DNA of 64,000 bases from Immersiella caudata. Taxonomy: Eukaryota; Ascomycota; Sordariomycetes; Sordariales; Lasiosphaeriaceae. Both the position numbers and the translations under genes were made by a program. The stretch spans positions 4,898,001 through 4,962,000 of the forward strand of contig JAULSU010000004.1 in the NCBI GenBank assembly GCA_030512335.1, given 5' to 3'. This document shows, one piece after another, positions 1 through 11,404 of this stretch; the first letter of the stretch is position 1; each line of letters begins with the position of its first letter. The notes below the pieces were generated by a model that was not told the DNA's origin, ran no database searches, and was given only the letters and a program-made list of their open reading frames with translations.

Positions 1-223
1 ATGCTGTTTGAAATGCACACCTAAAATCCACCCCTTTTTATCCGAGATGTCCAACGCGCGTGAATTGACTCTCGCGGGCCTTCGGGGTAACAGCATGCCA
101 TCTGACAGATCAAGGGCCGCAACACAAGGTGCGGGGTCGTCAATCATCACTGATAAGAGGCTCCAACCTTGAACTCTCTTCTTTCAATCTCCCCAACTTC
201 CAACAACCCACCTCAACCGAAAG

Positions 224-1318
224 ATGGCGTCAGAACCTACCAAAACCCTCACAGCGCAGTGCTACTGCAAATCAACCCGCTTCACCGTCACTGTTCCGAC
301 CTCAGCTCTCCCCCTAGGCACGCACCTCTGCAGCTGCTTCATCTGCCGCCAAGTGCACGGCACCCTCGCCTGCTTTCACGCACCCCTCCCGACCGGAACC
401 TCCCCTGTATTCCTCACCCCGACCATCTCCATCATCCGCTACCGTCACTCGGACCTCGCCGCCTCCGATCGTCTCTTCTGCTCCACCTGCGGCTGCCACA
501 TCGGCGACGAAGACATCATTCCCGACCACGCCAGCGGCCAGCTCGAATGGCGCGTTGCTTCCTCCATCTTTACCGAGCATGACGAATCTACTTTCCAAAT
601 CCGCTCTCACATCTTCCCGCCTACCACCTCCGTAGGCCTCCACACCTGGCTCCCCGAGATCAACAACCGCAAACTCTCCAGCTGGGCACCCGAACCCAAC
701 GACCCCAACTTCCCCATCCTCCCTCCCCCAACTCCCACCCAGGAATTCGATTCCGACGGCCACGAGCGACTACGAGGTGAATGCCACTGCGGCGGCGTAT
801 CCTTCACCTTCCCGCGCCCCAACCATCCCTCTTTCAAGGACGACCCCCTGGTGAAGCGCTACACCTCCCCGGCAGACCCCCAAAAGTGGTTAGCCTGCAT
901 GGACGTCTGCAACGACTGCCGCCTCCTCACCGGCGCGCACGTCACAGCCTGGACATTCATCCCCCTGTCCTCAATTTCCCCTCCCCTCCCAGAATCACTT
1001 GAAGGGTACGGAACCCTCAAGACATACCGCTCCTCAGAGAAGGTACTCAGGGGATTCTGCGGACGCTGCGGCGCAACGGTGTTTTACATGTCGGAGGAGG
1101 AGAGGAGGAAGGTGGACGTGGCGGTGGGGATCTTAAGGGCGCCAGAGGGGGCGATTGCGGAGAAGTGGTTGACCTGGCGGACGGGCAAGTTGACATATGA
1201 GAGGGATGGGATGGAGTTTGATAGGGTGTTTGCGGAGGGGTTGAAGAGGGGGTTGAGGACGTGGGGGGAGGGGTTGGACGGGGAGGTTTTGGACTTTGAG
1301 ATTCCACTGTTAGAGTGA
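224..1318 (+). CDS. Double GFA (CENP-V/GFA) domain zinc-binding protein
   Basis: Single-exon ORF of 364 aa starting at an ATG in good context (AAAGATGGC). Two copies of the glutathione-dependent formaldehyde-activating (GFA, DUF636) fold are visible. The first has CYC near residue 13, CSCFIC near 38 and FCSTCGC near 86. The second has CHCGG near 187, CNDC near 229 and FCGRCG near 279. These CxC, CxxC and CxxCG triads are the zinc ligands of the family. GFA proteins are usually about 130-190 aa, so this is the two-domain fungal form. Substrate is unknown: family members act on or bind S-hydroxymethyl-glutathione-type thiols, but most fungal members are uncharacterised. No signal peptide, so probably cytosolic. 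Family assignment is firm; biological role is not. Confidence 0.9.
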   Translation: MASEPTKTLTAQCYCKSTRFTVTVPTSALPLGTHLCSCFICRQVHGTLACFHAPLPTGTSPVFLTPTISIIRYRHSDLAASDRLFCSTCGCHIGDEDIIPDHASGQLEWRVASSIFTEHDESTFQIRSHIFPPTTSVGLHTWLPEINNRKLSSWAPEPNDPNFPILPPPTPTQEFDSDGHERLRGECHCGGVSFTFPRPNHPSFKDDPLVKRYTSPADPQKWLACMDVCNDCRLLTGAHVTAWTFIPLSSISPPLPESLEGYGTLKTYRSSEKVLRGFCGRCGATVFYMSEEERRKVDVAVGILRAPEGAIAEKWLTWRTGKLTYERDGMEFDRVFAEGLKRGLRTWGEGLDGEVLDFEIPLLE

Positions 1319-1929
1319 TTTCAGCACATAGTGAGTGTATTCTGAATTTGTCGGTTTTTGAGGGGAGGGGGGCATTCGGATAATGTGCGGAGAATTCGGG
1401 CGGGCCGGGATTGACGACGCTATATGTAATCTCAACGGCGGCTGATGTCTCGCTTTCCGTGTACGAATCGAGTCAGCCCCCGCTGGCCTAAAGCTTGGTC
1501 TGGACCTGGTCACAAGGGTACCGCTTACATACGCCACTTTGCTGGCACCAATCGTCGGACTTAATCGGGATTTTCGCTTCCGGGGGGCCCATGAGGGGGG
1601 ACACGAGCCCAGCCGTGGCCCATGAACTGAGGAAATGGGAAAATGCTCGTTATTCCCGCCGGGACTGTGGGGTTCGACTTTGTTCACCGTCTCTCTTTTC
1701 CCACAAAGTTTTGTTGACCTGAGGAAAAACCCAGTCGAGATGGCTCATCTTACCTAAAATTTCACCCTGACAGGACCGACCTCGTCCGACCACATTCGAC
1801 AGCTGCTAGGGGAGCCAGACCGAGGGTTAGGGCGCTGGCAGGGCCGCCGTCCCACCGTGGTGGCACCGTAGTGCCGCTGCGACGTCAGGACCTCCGCTGC
1901 CGTCGCTCTGGGCGTCAGCGCGCTGTTTC
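1319..1929. other. Intergenic, no gene seen
   Basis: Short overlapping ORFs without recognisable motifs or consistent splice signals. This should contain the 3' end of the GFA gene. Confidence 0.5.
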
Positions 1930-2451
1930 TTGGCAGCGCCGTCCTGTCGGGAGCTAAGGGTCCTCAGCGGGGAGACAAGGCGTGCCAGGCGATTCATGAC
2001 GCTGGGACAGTCTACACTTGTGTTGTCGTCAATTTCATCTTTTTTTGGGGGGGCCAGAATTCACTACGTCCGCTTGGAGAACGCTGGACTTGCTGCTGGA
2101 ACAAGCCGTTACCGAAGGGTGCACCTCCCAAACCCCAGTTCTCACCTGTCCATCTGCGAACCCCGCTTGGCGAAGAAGCTGCCATTTTGGTATGTTTTTG
2201 TCATTCTTCTCATCATGTTTGTAATGTTCACAAGCTGACATTTGCAGGATTGTGTCTGACGCCATCAAACTGCATGCTACCTGTAGGCAAGATGGGTTTG
2301 CCACGCAAGCGGAAATATCCCCGATGGACGTGAGTAATCTCAATTTTGTTCTTTTCTTATACGGCATCTCTATTCCAATTTCTCCCCTTCCTATCAGTCA
2401 TCCTAGTGCTCTTCGGAGATATCCCGGTCACACTTATACTTTCTTACTTGA
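1930..2451 (+). CDS. Possible small spliced gene or relic (weak)
   Basis: Two intron-like intervals are visible. One runs from a GTATGT donor near 2191 to a GCTGAC...TTTGCAG branch site and acceptor near 2248. The other has a GTGAGT donor at 2330. Joining the first gives an open frame across both exons (PFWIVSDAIKLH followed by FATQAEISPMD). No family is recognised, no start codon is convincing, and the 3' exon is unclear: an acceptor near 2405 would end the frame by 2451. It may be a decayed gene or a non-coding transcript. Confidence 0.2.
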
Positions 2452-2625
2452 GCGCGCCCCTTTGACTCGGATGTCCTCAAGCATTGCGTGCCAGACAGCA
2501 ATTTCCATGCGAGCATACACTTCCTAAATAGAACTACCTTTGATCTTGAAACCCACCATCAGCCGTTCTTGTTTTTTTTTTCGACAATCTAACCTGTTAC
2601 TTCACCCAAATCTGACAAATTCCAG

Positions 2626-3038
2626 CTCCGAAATGGCCGAAATCCCCGCTACCCCGCGACCCCAAGGATCCCCCCTCGAAGCGCGACTGCTGCAAGCCAA
2701 AGCCCAAGACGATCTTGCTCGCCAGACCCGCTGCCCCTGGCCAACAACAACCCGAGGAACTCTCACCACCCGTTCAAAACACCGGGCGGATCACCTTCTC
2801 AATGACATGTGTGTTTGGAGAGACCCCCGCCCCCGAGGATCCAACCCCTGCGGAACTGGAACCGCCAGCCGAGGAGCCGCCTTCCAAGCGATTGAAGATC
2901 GTGACGACCGGGACGGATGAGAAGGCTGACGAGAAGGTAGATGGACTGGGGTTTCAGGATGTTTGGGGATCCAAGAAGCAGATGGCGAGTCCGAATTCAA
3001 GGCGGAATAAGGATATGCTTTGGTCTTTGATTTGGTAG
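2626..3038 (+). CDS. Hypothetical acidic/proline-rich protein fragment
   Basis: An acceptor (CTGACAAATTCCAG) ends at 2625 and is followed by a frame that stays open to TAG at 3036-3038. The product is rich in Pro, Lys and Glu, with a basic stretch PPSKRLKI that could be a nuclear localisation signal and a tail ending MLWSLIW. There is no ATG in this frame before 2715 that is itself convincing (the first ORF codon there is not ATG). The upstream donor at 2330 is in a different phase, so the true gene model is unresolved. No family recognised. Confidence 0.25.
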
Positions 3039-3340
3039 TTTGGAGGTATGTGAGACAATGCAGTTGTTGGGGCAAAGAGGCAGTAAACTAATTGACATTG
3101 ACAGCGAGGCAAAGTCTACTAAGACATGAGACTCCCTCGACCCCAAGAAACGCACAATCCAACCACAAACGACCAAATTAAGACGTGAGTGAACATCCTG
3201 AATACAATGTAAAAACCTCCCTCAGAACCCAGCTGATCTCATAGCGGAATCCTAGCTCTTCGCTCCAAGGACTGGCCTCAAACCCTGCTACCCAACCCCC
3301 AACAAATCCTCGACCCATCAACGGACCCTCCCTGGATACC

Positions 3341-3562
3341 TCAGACAGCCCCTGGGGGTGTCTTTCCGTCCCCCACGATACTCTTCTTGAACCGCCTGTG
3401 CGAGCGGAAGAACAGAAGGCTGAGCATGATAAGTACATTGACGCCGATGAGGATGTCAAGGGCCATCTCAGTCCTCGCTCGGCCCTTGTCGTCGCATGCG
3501 TCGGTCATTGTTGGTATGGCGGCTGTGGGTTGGGCGAGGGAGCATGTTAGATCGGTAGACAT
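3341..3562 (-). CDS. Small single-pass membrane protein, 73 aa
   Basis: Single-exon ORF beginning ATGTCTACC. Residues 1-33 are polar with two Cys. Residues about 34-52 form one hydrophobic segment (LDILIGVNVLIMLSLLFF) followed directly by a basic stretch RSHRRFKK, giving a positive-inside stop-transfer pattern with the N terminus likely outside. Codon use looks coding. Family not recognised. The 11-copy 7-bp repeat at 3664-3740 lies about 100 bp upstream, within its likely promoter or 5' leader. The ORF could instead be an exon of a larger gene, but no splice partner was seen. Confidence 0.45.
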   Translation of the reverse strand: MSTDLTCSLAQPTAAIPTMTDACDDKGRARTEMALDILIGVNVLIMLSLLFFRSHRRFKKSIVGDGKTPPGAV

Positions 3563-3663
3563 TTGGGATTGTGGTAGATGGTGTTGATGGATGAAGATAC
3601 CTGGGCAAGTGGTATTGGTGGGCGGTGATGATGCCTGGAAAGAAGATGGTTAATGGTTGATGG

Positions 3664-3740
3664 TTGGTAGTTGGTAGTTGGTAGTTGGTAGTTGGTAGTT
3701 GGTAGTTGGTAGTTGGTAGTTGGTAGTTGGTAGTTGGTAG
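3664..3740. repeat. Tandem repeat (TTGGTAG) x 11
   Basis: Eleven perfect copies of the 7-bp unit TTGGTAG, flanked by degenerate copies on both sides (for example TTCGTAG at 3741). It is not a telomeric unit. Confidence 0.95.
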
Positions 3741-4574
3741 TTCGTAGTTATAGGAGGGGATATCTGGAGAAGATGCAGCCTGGAGGGAAAGAGGTGTTGG
3801 GAAGTAATGTCTTTTATACCCGTGGAAAGACGAGCAGTAGTCGGTTGAGAAGTCACCACGACCAGCCAATACCTTGCTTCACAGCTGCAGCAACAGATGT
3901 GGCTCTTGATTCAACGGGGACGGTCGTAGATTTAGCAGTGACCGCCTTTGTGTGTCGTGCATTGAGGAACAATGAATTGTTTACACTCTGACAGGCGCTC
4001 CTTCTCTCACGTGGTGACTGCATCAGGCCTCCACGGGAAGGGGGTTAAGCCTGGCTACTCAGCAGTGACATCGCTTCCACTTAACCACCTAACCACTTTA
4101 TCGCTGAAGAGCGACAGACGCAATTCCAACAGCTTAGTGACTCACCCCCCGACCCATCCTCATGACAAGCATAGGAACAGTCTCACGAACAGGTATGGCG
4201 GCCAGGAACAACACAAACGTCAAGCAACCGTCACAAGACCAGGGGACAGTTACCCAAAACAGGTACAGTTCGGCTATATCACCCTCTTTCAGTTTCCTGC
4301 CAGTCACATAACTCCCCAACTCCCTGAGATCTGATACCCTATAGACGGGAACCCAAATGCCCCCTGACCTGACAAAAAGAAAATAGCAGTCACGCCAGAC
4401 AACAAAAAATGGTATGGTAGAAGACAACCCAAAGCAGCAGTCAATGGTACATGCAGCTCCCTATCCCAGCCTGATTCATCGTACACCGGGATATACCCAT
4501 GACGTGACAACACTCTCAAACAAATCACTCTTCTGCCTTTTGTTCGCTGCTCCCTCACATGCAAATATGCCAAA
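3741..4574. other. Intergenic, no gene seen
   Basis: No ORF with motifs or splice support. The region lies between the small membrane protein and the 3' end of the GH76 gene, and probably holds the GH76 terminator. Confidence 0.5.
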
Positions 4575-6160
4575 TCACTTGAACGAAAAAGAAAAGCCGC
4601 CTTCGCCGAAACTCGTGCTCATGACGGCCAAGGTGCCCGTTATTCCGATGATCCCCAGCGCAGTGAGGATGCCGGCGCCAGCACGGTCAGCTGCCGTGAT
4701 GGGCTTCATGAACTTCTCCACTTCGGGGTCACCGCCACCAGCTGGGTTGCCAAGGCTCGTACCGCCGGTGCCATTCGTGACCGGACGAAGAGTCGAGGGC
4801 TGAGAGACAAGCAGGGCCATCAGTGTTCCAAGAGCGTTCATCTGCTGGCCAGCGCCCGTCAAGCCATCGTACGCGCCCGTGTTCCACCGGAAGCCGCAGG
4901 TTCCATCGGGGTTGCAGCTCTGGAGCATGCCGGCGGCCGAGGAGCGAAGGACCGGCATGATGATGTCATGCAGGTTGGGCGCGACCTGGACCGCTTGCGC
5001 CATGAAGCGGGCGACGTAGCCCTTGAAGGACAACATGTCCGTCGTGCATTGGACGTGGGTGTCGAGCTCGCAGGCCATTTCGACAGCGATGCCGCCCGGG
5101 AAGAAAAATTCGAGCGTGCGCTTGGTCAGGCCCGTGAGACGGGTCTCCCAGGGCTCCTTTCCCTTGGTCTGCAGCGTGTGTCAGTGGTCTGTCCGTTCTC
5201 CGGAATTGAGTTTGCGGACGTACGTAGTTGTGCATAAAGCCCAGCCCCTGTATCATGATGCCGGCCGTGTACGAGAATTGGGCCTTGATCAGGTCGGTGC
5301 AGTTGTTCTCGACGTGCGCGCCGTCGTAGATGTTGTAATCCTTGTCAATGTAGCCTAGGGCCTCCATCCAGTCCCACGCCTTCTCGGCAATCTGTGCATA
5401 TGTGTCGTTGCCGGTGTATCGGGCAAGGCGCGCGCCCATGTTGAAAAGAATGGCATTGGTAATGCTGTTTTTGTAGTTGTAGCCAGTGTTGGCGAAGGGG
5501 ATCTGCCAGCGGAGCCCGCCCCCGCATGTTTGTGCGTCCCAGCGGTGGGCCTGCGTGTTGAAGACGGCCTGGGCGAGCATGAGCCACTGGGGCCGGTCTG
5601 GCGGTGGATCCGGAAAGATGGTTTCGGCAGCCAGCATGACCGACATGCCCCAGAAGCCTTGGTCGTCGTTGCCAAGCGACATCGTCCAGTTGCTTGGCAT
5701 GTAGTTGTTCTGGGGTTCGTTCGATTGGAACAGCAGCGCGAACTCGGTGTTGTTGTTCCACGTCTTGTCGTCGGTGTAGTGCCAGTAATCGACCATCGTC
5801 CCCCACATCGCTCCGCCTTCCCACCAGTAGTACGGCCCTCCCGGCGGTGGCCCAGGGAGCACTCCGGGGATGTTGCCGGGCTCTTCGCCGTGGTAGTAGC
5901 TCATGAGATTCTTGGCGATGATCTTTGCGCCGGCCCGGATCGATGCTGCGGCGCGAAATCGTCAGTAAGGTTTGCCGTCAATTGCGGGTGCGCCCGCCGC
6001 ATGTTTGCATCGCGGCACGGGTCGACGCGAATTGAGGGATGGGAAAGGACGGCTCACCAGGCGATTGCAGGTCAACCTCGAGCGCCGCCTGCGCGGGTGT
6101 CGCGATCGACAGCGCCAGCAGGGCGCAAACTCTCCTCCACATGGCCATCCCTACTACCAT
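4575..6160 (-). CDS. GH76 mannan endo-1,6-alpha-mannosidase, DFG5/DCW1-type
   Basis: Three exons, 6160-6058, 5945-5224 and 5168-4575, give 472 aa in frame. Introns: GTGAGC...CAG (112 bp) and GTACGT...CACTGAC...CAG (55 bp). Exon 1 encodes a signal peptide (MVVGMAMWRR, hydrophobic core, cut after TPAQA); ATGs at 6148 and 6142 are alternatives. The mature start LEVDLQSP, then SIRAGAKIIAKNLMSYY, is typical of the family. GNDDQGFWGM carries the Asp-Asp pair of GH76 catalysis. CGGGLRW and YKNSITNAILFNMGARLARYTGN follow. The C terminus is a hydrophobic stretch after a Gly/Pro-rich linker, consistent with GPI anchoring. Known role of the family: cross-linking GPI mannoproteins into the cell wall. Length is usual for the family. 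Confidence 0.93.
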
Positions 6161-6579
6161 TATCGAGATTACCGAGATGTGGTGTCGTCGCGCGACAAAC
6201 GAAAACGAATGGACGAGATGGATATTCTCTGGGCGGCCTTGGCTGTTGTCATTCCATTTGAGGTGGCCCCTGAATCGAACTCGTGGCGCGGGAACCAAGC
6301 CTTTGCCAAGCAAATGTGCCTGGATTGCCTGCGAGGGAGCTGGGCAGGGCGGGAATTATATTCCCTGGAGACCCACCCCTGCACCCAACCAGGGGCCGTT
6401 TTTTTTCGTCCCACCGCCCTTACCAGGTTCGGGCTGACGCGGGACTGTGGGGAGCAGCCACGGTCACCAATATTGGCGACAGCTGCCAATCACTCCTACC
6501 ACTGACCCCTTTTCTTCACTCCTGGCACAGACACGAGCGCCGTTTCAGGACAAGCGCTGCTCGCTTCTCTGTCTCACGC

Positions 6580-7052
6580 ATGTCAGCCCTCCATCACGAT
6601 TGCACTTTGCGTAGCACGAAGTTTCTTGTCGCCTCACCGCACATCAGTTTTACAGGGCATACGAACAACAGAACATCCAAACCAGTTCTCCTCGACGTCG
6701 ACAAAGCCGTGCGACGTTTGAGCCGCCGATCTGCCATCGACCGCGATCTCGCAGCGGACGTCATCACCAAAGCAGGACGCGCTTTAGCACACAAACAATG
6801 CACTGCCACATCCGAGGAATTCGCACGCATGAAGTCAAGGTAAGGCGGTAAATTACGTTCCTGCCTCCGCTCTCGTGACTTTTTTGGGCGGTCCACCCCT
6901 GAAGGAACCGAAAGACGGGATACGAACCGGAACGTCGGCACCAGCCGTAATTACCTTACCCAATTCTCACCAGCGTCGTCATCCTGAATGAGCTTTTCCA
7001 CTGTGCGTTACGTTACCTCAGCTCTGCTGATGCCCCTTATGTTTCAACTTGA
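6580..7052 (+). CDS. Possible two-exon hypothetical gene (weak)
   Basis: An ATG at 6580 opens exon 1 to 6839, followed by a GTAAGG donor. An acceptor CACCAG ends at 6973 and exon 2 runs to TGA at 7050-7052, giving 112 aa in phase. The middle part is helix-like and charged (VDKAVRRLSRRSAID, ADVITKAGRALAHKQ). The branch site is poor and no family is recognised, so this may be chance coding or a non-coding RNA. It lies between the divergent GH76 promoter and the 3' end of the patatin-NLR relic. Confidence 0.2.
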
Positions 7053-7376
7053 GAATGTTCTTCAACTTCGCCCTCAACTTTTCTTCGGCGACATCACCAG
7101 CAGCATCTACACCCGACACACCACCATCCGCTCCATCTGCCTTGGGGCTTTGGGCCCTTGCCACGAGTTTCCCATGTCGTTTTTCAGCGCGAGACAGTGC
7201 CCTCTTGTGCTCCGCCCACTACCCGCTGTCTCGCAGTGTGTGCCTCATCGCCAGTCTCCATCTTGACCCGTGCTTCGTCGTATACATGCTCATCGCTCCG
7301 ATATTGCTCTATTTTATTCTTTCAGGGTGCCGTACTTGGTCTCGGCCTATTCCAGCTCGCCCATCCGTTGCCTGCG

Positions 7377-10300
7377 TTATTCCCACGCGTTGTCGTCGAA
7401 GCGGCCCTTGACGAGCAATCGCAATCGCAATTCTGCGACGGAAAGCAGATATGGTCTTCTGAATCCGCCCCTCCGTGGGCAACCCATCCAGCGCTGGCCG
7501 GTCTTGCATTGCATACCAGTCGAGCAAACATCTTGAGCGCCCTGCGGTGATAGGCCTCCGCCTCGACAGGGTCTCCCAGTCTTCTGGAGGCGCGACCCGA
7601 CCCAATTTGCCTTGGAAATGGCTCGTGAGATCATGTCACCCTGCAGTAGGAAGCTCTCCGCCATGGCCTCGGCCAGTCGCTGCATGCGGTAGTCGAGCGC
7701 CTTCCCCCGGTGCCCGTAGTGCCATTGGAACCTGTCAAAGTGACCAAGAAAGACCTTGATAGACCCCCTGAACGCTTCCGGACTAGAAATCCTCGTCTGC
7801 TTCGCGACGGCGCCGCTGCATGCCTCTAACGCCGTGACGATCAATTCTTCCGCCGTCTGCAGTGCGATCCCCTCGCCAGCGCCATCATCCTCGTTATAGT
7901 GGAACTCTACCGTCTCTAGGACCGGGTTCAGCGCCGCCCAGGTACCTATACCCATGATGCCCCCCGTCCGGAAACGCTCATTGTAGACCGCTCTGAGGAT
8001 GCGCGGCGACTATGTCATATCCTTGCCCCTTGTGCTTGGAAGCGTTCGCAGGAGACGGCCCTTGAGACTCAATAAAGATAAATAGTCTCCTCTGGGCGCT
8101 TGAATCGCCCCTCCTGCGTCCTTTGCGTCCGCAAGAACCTCTTCGACGTGATGTAGCGCAGTTTCAGACTTTCCAGCGCTGGCAAGAGCAAACGCGGCGT
8201 TGTGCTTCGACATCGCAATTACCTGCCGCCTCTGCCTATCCGACATCATGCCATTTCTTGCACACGCGGCTACAAAACCCTGCATTTTGACGGTGGTCTT
8301 GTAGGTCTCTTTGTGGCGTTCCAGGGCGTTTAGAAGCGTACACTTCATCTTTAAGAATTCGAGCTCCTCGGTGGCGTTGCCTCCCAAGTTTGTCCAGGCG
8401 TTGCCGGTTTTCAAATAATGTAGCGAAAGCTCAAGTTCCTCCAGCGCCTCAACATAGCGCCTATTGTTGCATAGGCACTCAATCAGGATCTGGCGGATTT
8501 GATGCTCCAGAGCTCGGTCTTGAGCCCGAATGCGCCGGACCGTCCCTAGCGCTCTTTGCCGCGGTGCTGCACGCCAGGCCTAGGTCTCCAAATGCATTCA
8601 GGTATAAAGCTAGCCCCCGCATGAGCCTCACCAGCCCTAGTGACTCGAAGTGACGAGATTCGGAGAGTTGCATCATTCTCAGGAGTGAGGGGCGAGCAGT
8701 GCGAAGGCCCGCCAGCCGGCCTCATCCTCGCCCTTGGATGCAGGGAACATGTCGCCAACTGAACACACGGATCAAGAAATTCCGCATCCTCGGCCACGTT
8801 GCCGATGCACTTCGACAAGTACTCGTGGACCAAGGGGTGCATCCGGAGGCGGATGCTTTTTTCGACGTCGTATTCTTTCAAGAGGGAGAGGTGCACTGGC
8901 CGAGAGAGGACGTGCCGGAACTCAGGGTCGCGCAAGTCAGGGGGCAAGGGCAGCCGCCGGAGAAAATCGCGCGGAACGGAGTCCCAGTGAAAACAGGACA
9001 GGTAGCCCAGCAAGGTGACGGATAGAGGCGATGGGGACTCCAATCGTTCGAATGACACCTCCCCTGTGATGTTAACCGACTGCCTTGCGTTTCGGGGATC
9101 GCGCGTCCCTCGGTCACGCACGGGCATTTCCAACAGAGCTTCGAGTCTGTCTGATGTGTTTTGATAGCTTGTCGCGTATTCACCGAGTGAGATTTGTCTA
9201 TGGACAATGTTGGCGGCAGCTTGAGCGATTCAAAGCGGAAGGTTCCCGAGAAGGCGAACAAGTTTGTTGTAAGTGTCAACGAGTAACTGAAACGTTCTAC
9301 AAAGTTAAGGCAAGGCCCGTTGAAGAGAGCAGTTGCCCTTCTTGGTAGCAACCGGGGGTCTGAGGAGCAATCTATCTTCAGTCAATCTTCGGATTTGTAG
9401 TGTGCTGAATTGATATAACCAGGTACCAACGAGCCAAAGTTCCGTCTGGGTCGAAAAGAGACCGCGCGCATGACTTGACAGCGTTTCCAACATCGTGCTT
9501 GGAAAGGTGCTCGGTCGTCACCGCCTTCATCTTCTCAACCTCTCTCCACTCGTCCAGTCGTAGCGTCTGCATGCCCTGCGGCACATTGAAGCGGAGGTAT
9601 TGGCGATCGCGTTGAAGTTGCTGCCCCAAATCGCTCTTCAGGAAGGCGTCTGCGACATCCTCCGAGTCTGTCATGATTTTGATGACACTTTTCAGAAAGT
9701 TGCCAACAGAGTTTGAAACGCTGGCCGTGTCGCCGATTCCAGTGCCAATACTGATGATGTAACCGATCGAACGCCCCTGTCAGTCACCCTCTCTTTCGCG
9801 ACTGGTTTCATTGAATGCCTCGTTGATAGGGTTATTTCTGCACATAGCACCATCACACCACTCCTCGCCCCCAGAAAGCTTCACCGGCTTGAAGAATATA
9901 GGTGCGGCTACCGTCGAGCATGCGGCCTTCCAAATCGAGCAGTCGTAGTTCTCTTGTGTGGGGTGATGCGACGTGTAGTTTGGCATGACATCTGACTTGC
10001 TTCTAGTTGTCCTCATCACGGAAATCATCCTAAGCAAGGGACAAATGTTAGTTGAAGACGTTATTCGAGTGCCTCCAGCCGTTGTTAGATGATATATGGC
10101 TGCTCGCACTTTACATCGCGGACTCTCTTCCTGAGACTTCTCATCGGGTTCCGTACCCCGCTCTTGCAAGAGGCGCTGTATCTCCCGTTCCAACACACCC
10201 AAATCGGAGAACGATCCAGTGGACACCCTGTTGATTAGTTTCCCAAGCCTGGACTATGGGGCTGGATGACCGAAGACTGCGGCGCTTGTTGCCTCGTATT

Positions 10301-10490
10301 GTTTCAGGCAGTCATCTAGGGACATGTGTAGGCGTCCCAGCATTATAGCGACCAACGATGAGGTCGAAGATATCGCATGGCAGCAGCGTACCGTCGAGGC
10401 CGCGGTCAGACGCCATAGTCCGGAAAATGCGCCTCAGGGTCAGGAGCGATGAGTAGCCCTTCACCCCTCCCCCGTCAAGCAAGAGAACTC
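7377..10490 (-). pseudogene. Decayed patatin-NB-ARC-TPR (NLR-like) gene
   Basis: The minus strand keeps the domain order of fungal NLR-like proteins but broken. The patatin N terminus (LLDGGGVKGY near 10480) directly follows an in-frame TGA. Near 10350 about 20 nt are missing, so FDLIVG runs into YNAG in one frame and AIMLGRLHMS in another: the GTSTGG nucleophile motif is gone and the frame is lost. The catalytic Asp motif WCDGAMCRNNP survives near 9850, and the patatin C-terminal part runs to about 9380. Of NB-ARC only the ARC end (LLGNLPL, stop, IAQAAANIV, near 9240) and winged-helix segments (LLGYLSCFHWDSVP, RLRMHPLVHEYL) remain; no P-loop is seen. TPR-like helices follow (8800-7400, e.g. 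EALEELELSLHYLK) with a frameshift near 8540 and a stop at 8010. The family is known for patatin-effector innate-immune-like receptors. Confidence 0.8.
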
Positions 10491-10800
10491 AAAGTTCTCT
10501 CGCCCGACGGATGGGTCCCCTGTGACCCACTGTCGCCGACATTCAAGATCGATGTGGTAACAGCTCTGCTGGGTTGCGTCTCGTGTAATAAACTGATTTG
10601 TATTTCTGGTGACGTTGAAGCCAGCACGCCAAGCCGGGGGAACTGCCGCGCAGCAGACAAACCCCGCACACGTCGTTATTACTGATTGTACGCCATTCTC
10701 ACCTTTGCCAGCGAAGAGCCTCACGTGGCATGTCGAAGCTGCTCGCCCCATCGGCTGACGGGCTGGTGGCGGACTGGAATCCCATGCCCCCTTGCGTTCC

Positions 10801-11027
10801 AAACAGGCCTTGCCTTTTGAGACAGGGTGGATCAACAGATCCTCTGAATGCCTTTTCACATTCAGAGAATGCGTGTCAAGGGACCCTCAAGTCGTGAAAG
10901 AAAACTGTTTGGCTCTCTTCCCTAGCCCTTGGTGAGAAGTAACCCATGCGTCCTTCTATTCCTCACAGGTCTTGCTTTTCGGGATAGAGGGTATGAAAGA
11001 TCCTTCGAATGCCTTCGAATCCAGGAA
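10801..11027. repeat. Diverged direct repeat, two about 62-bp units
   Basis: Units 10801-10862 and 10966-11027 (offset 165 bp) align over ACAGGYCTTGCYTTTT, GGRTAGAGGGT-like and AGATCCTYYGAATGCCTT stretches. Both code similarly on the minus strand (KRHSEDLL and RRHSKDLS). Several differences are C/T. They lie between the patatin-NLR relic and the 3' end of the transcription factor. Confidence 0.6.
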
Positions 11028-11404
11028 ACGGCCCTCAATACCGTCATAGAGCTCTTGTATCCATCTTGATGGTCGAGACCGTTTCTATCGCCACGTGGTA
11101 TCTTTTGATCTGCATACGGTAGGTCAGGGGACAGGTGCCCTGAAAGTGGGCTGAGCTCAGAATGCTTTGACCAATGACTGATTAGAAGCTGCGAAGACAG
11201 AGAGAAAAGCGAACTCACATTGCCATTTCGGTGCGCAGATCGCTCAGTATGAGATCTCTGTCGGCCGGTGGCTTTGTGGCAAGCGCACGCGTCGTTGCGA
11301 AAAGCCTCGTCCGCCATCACAATATCAGACCACTCACTCTTCGGAGTGCCGAGAGCGTGCAGTGCAAACCGATGATTGCGCCCTCCAGGCCCGCGCCTGA
11401 AGAC

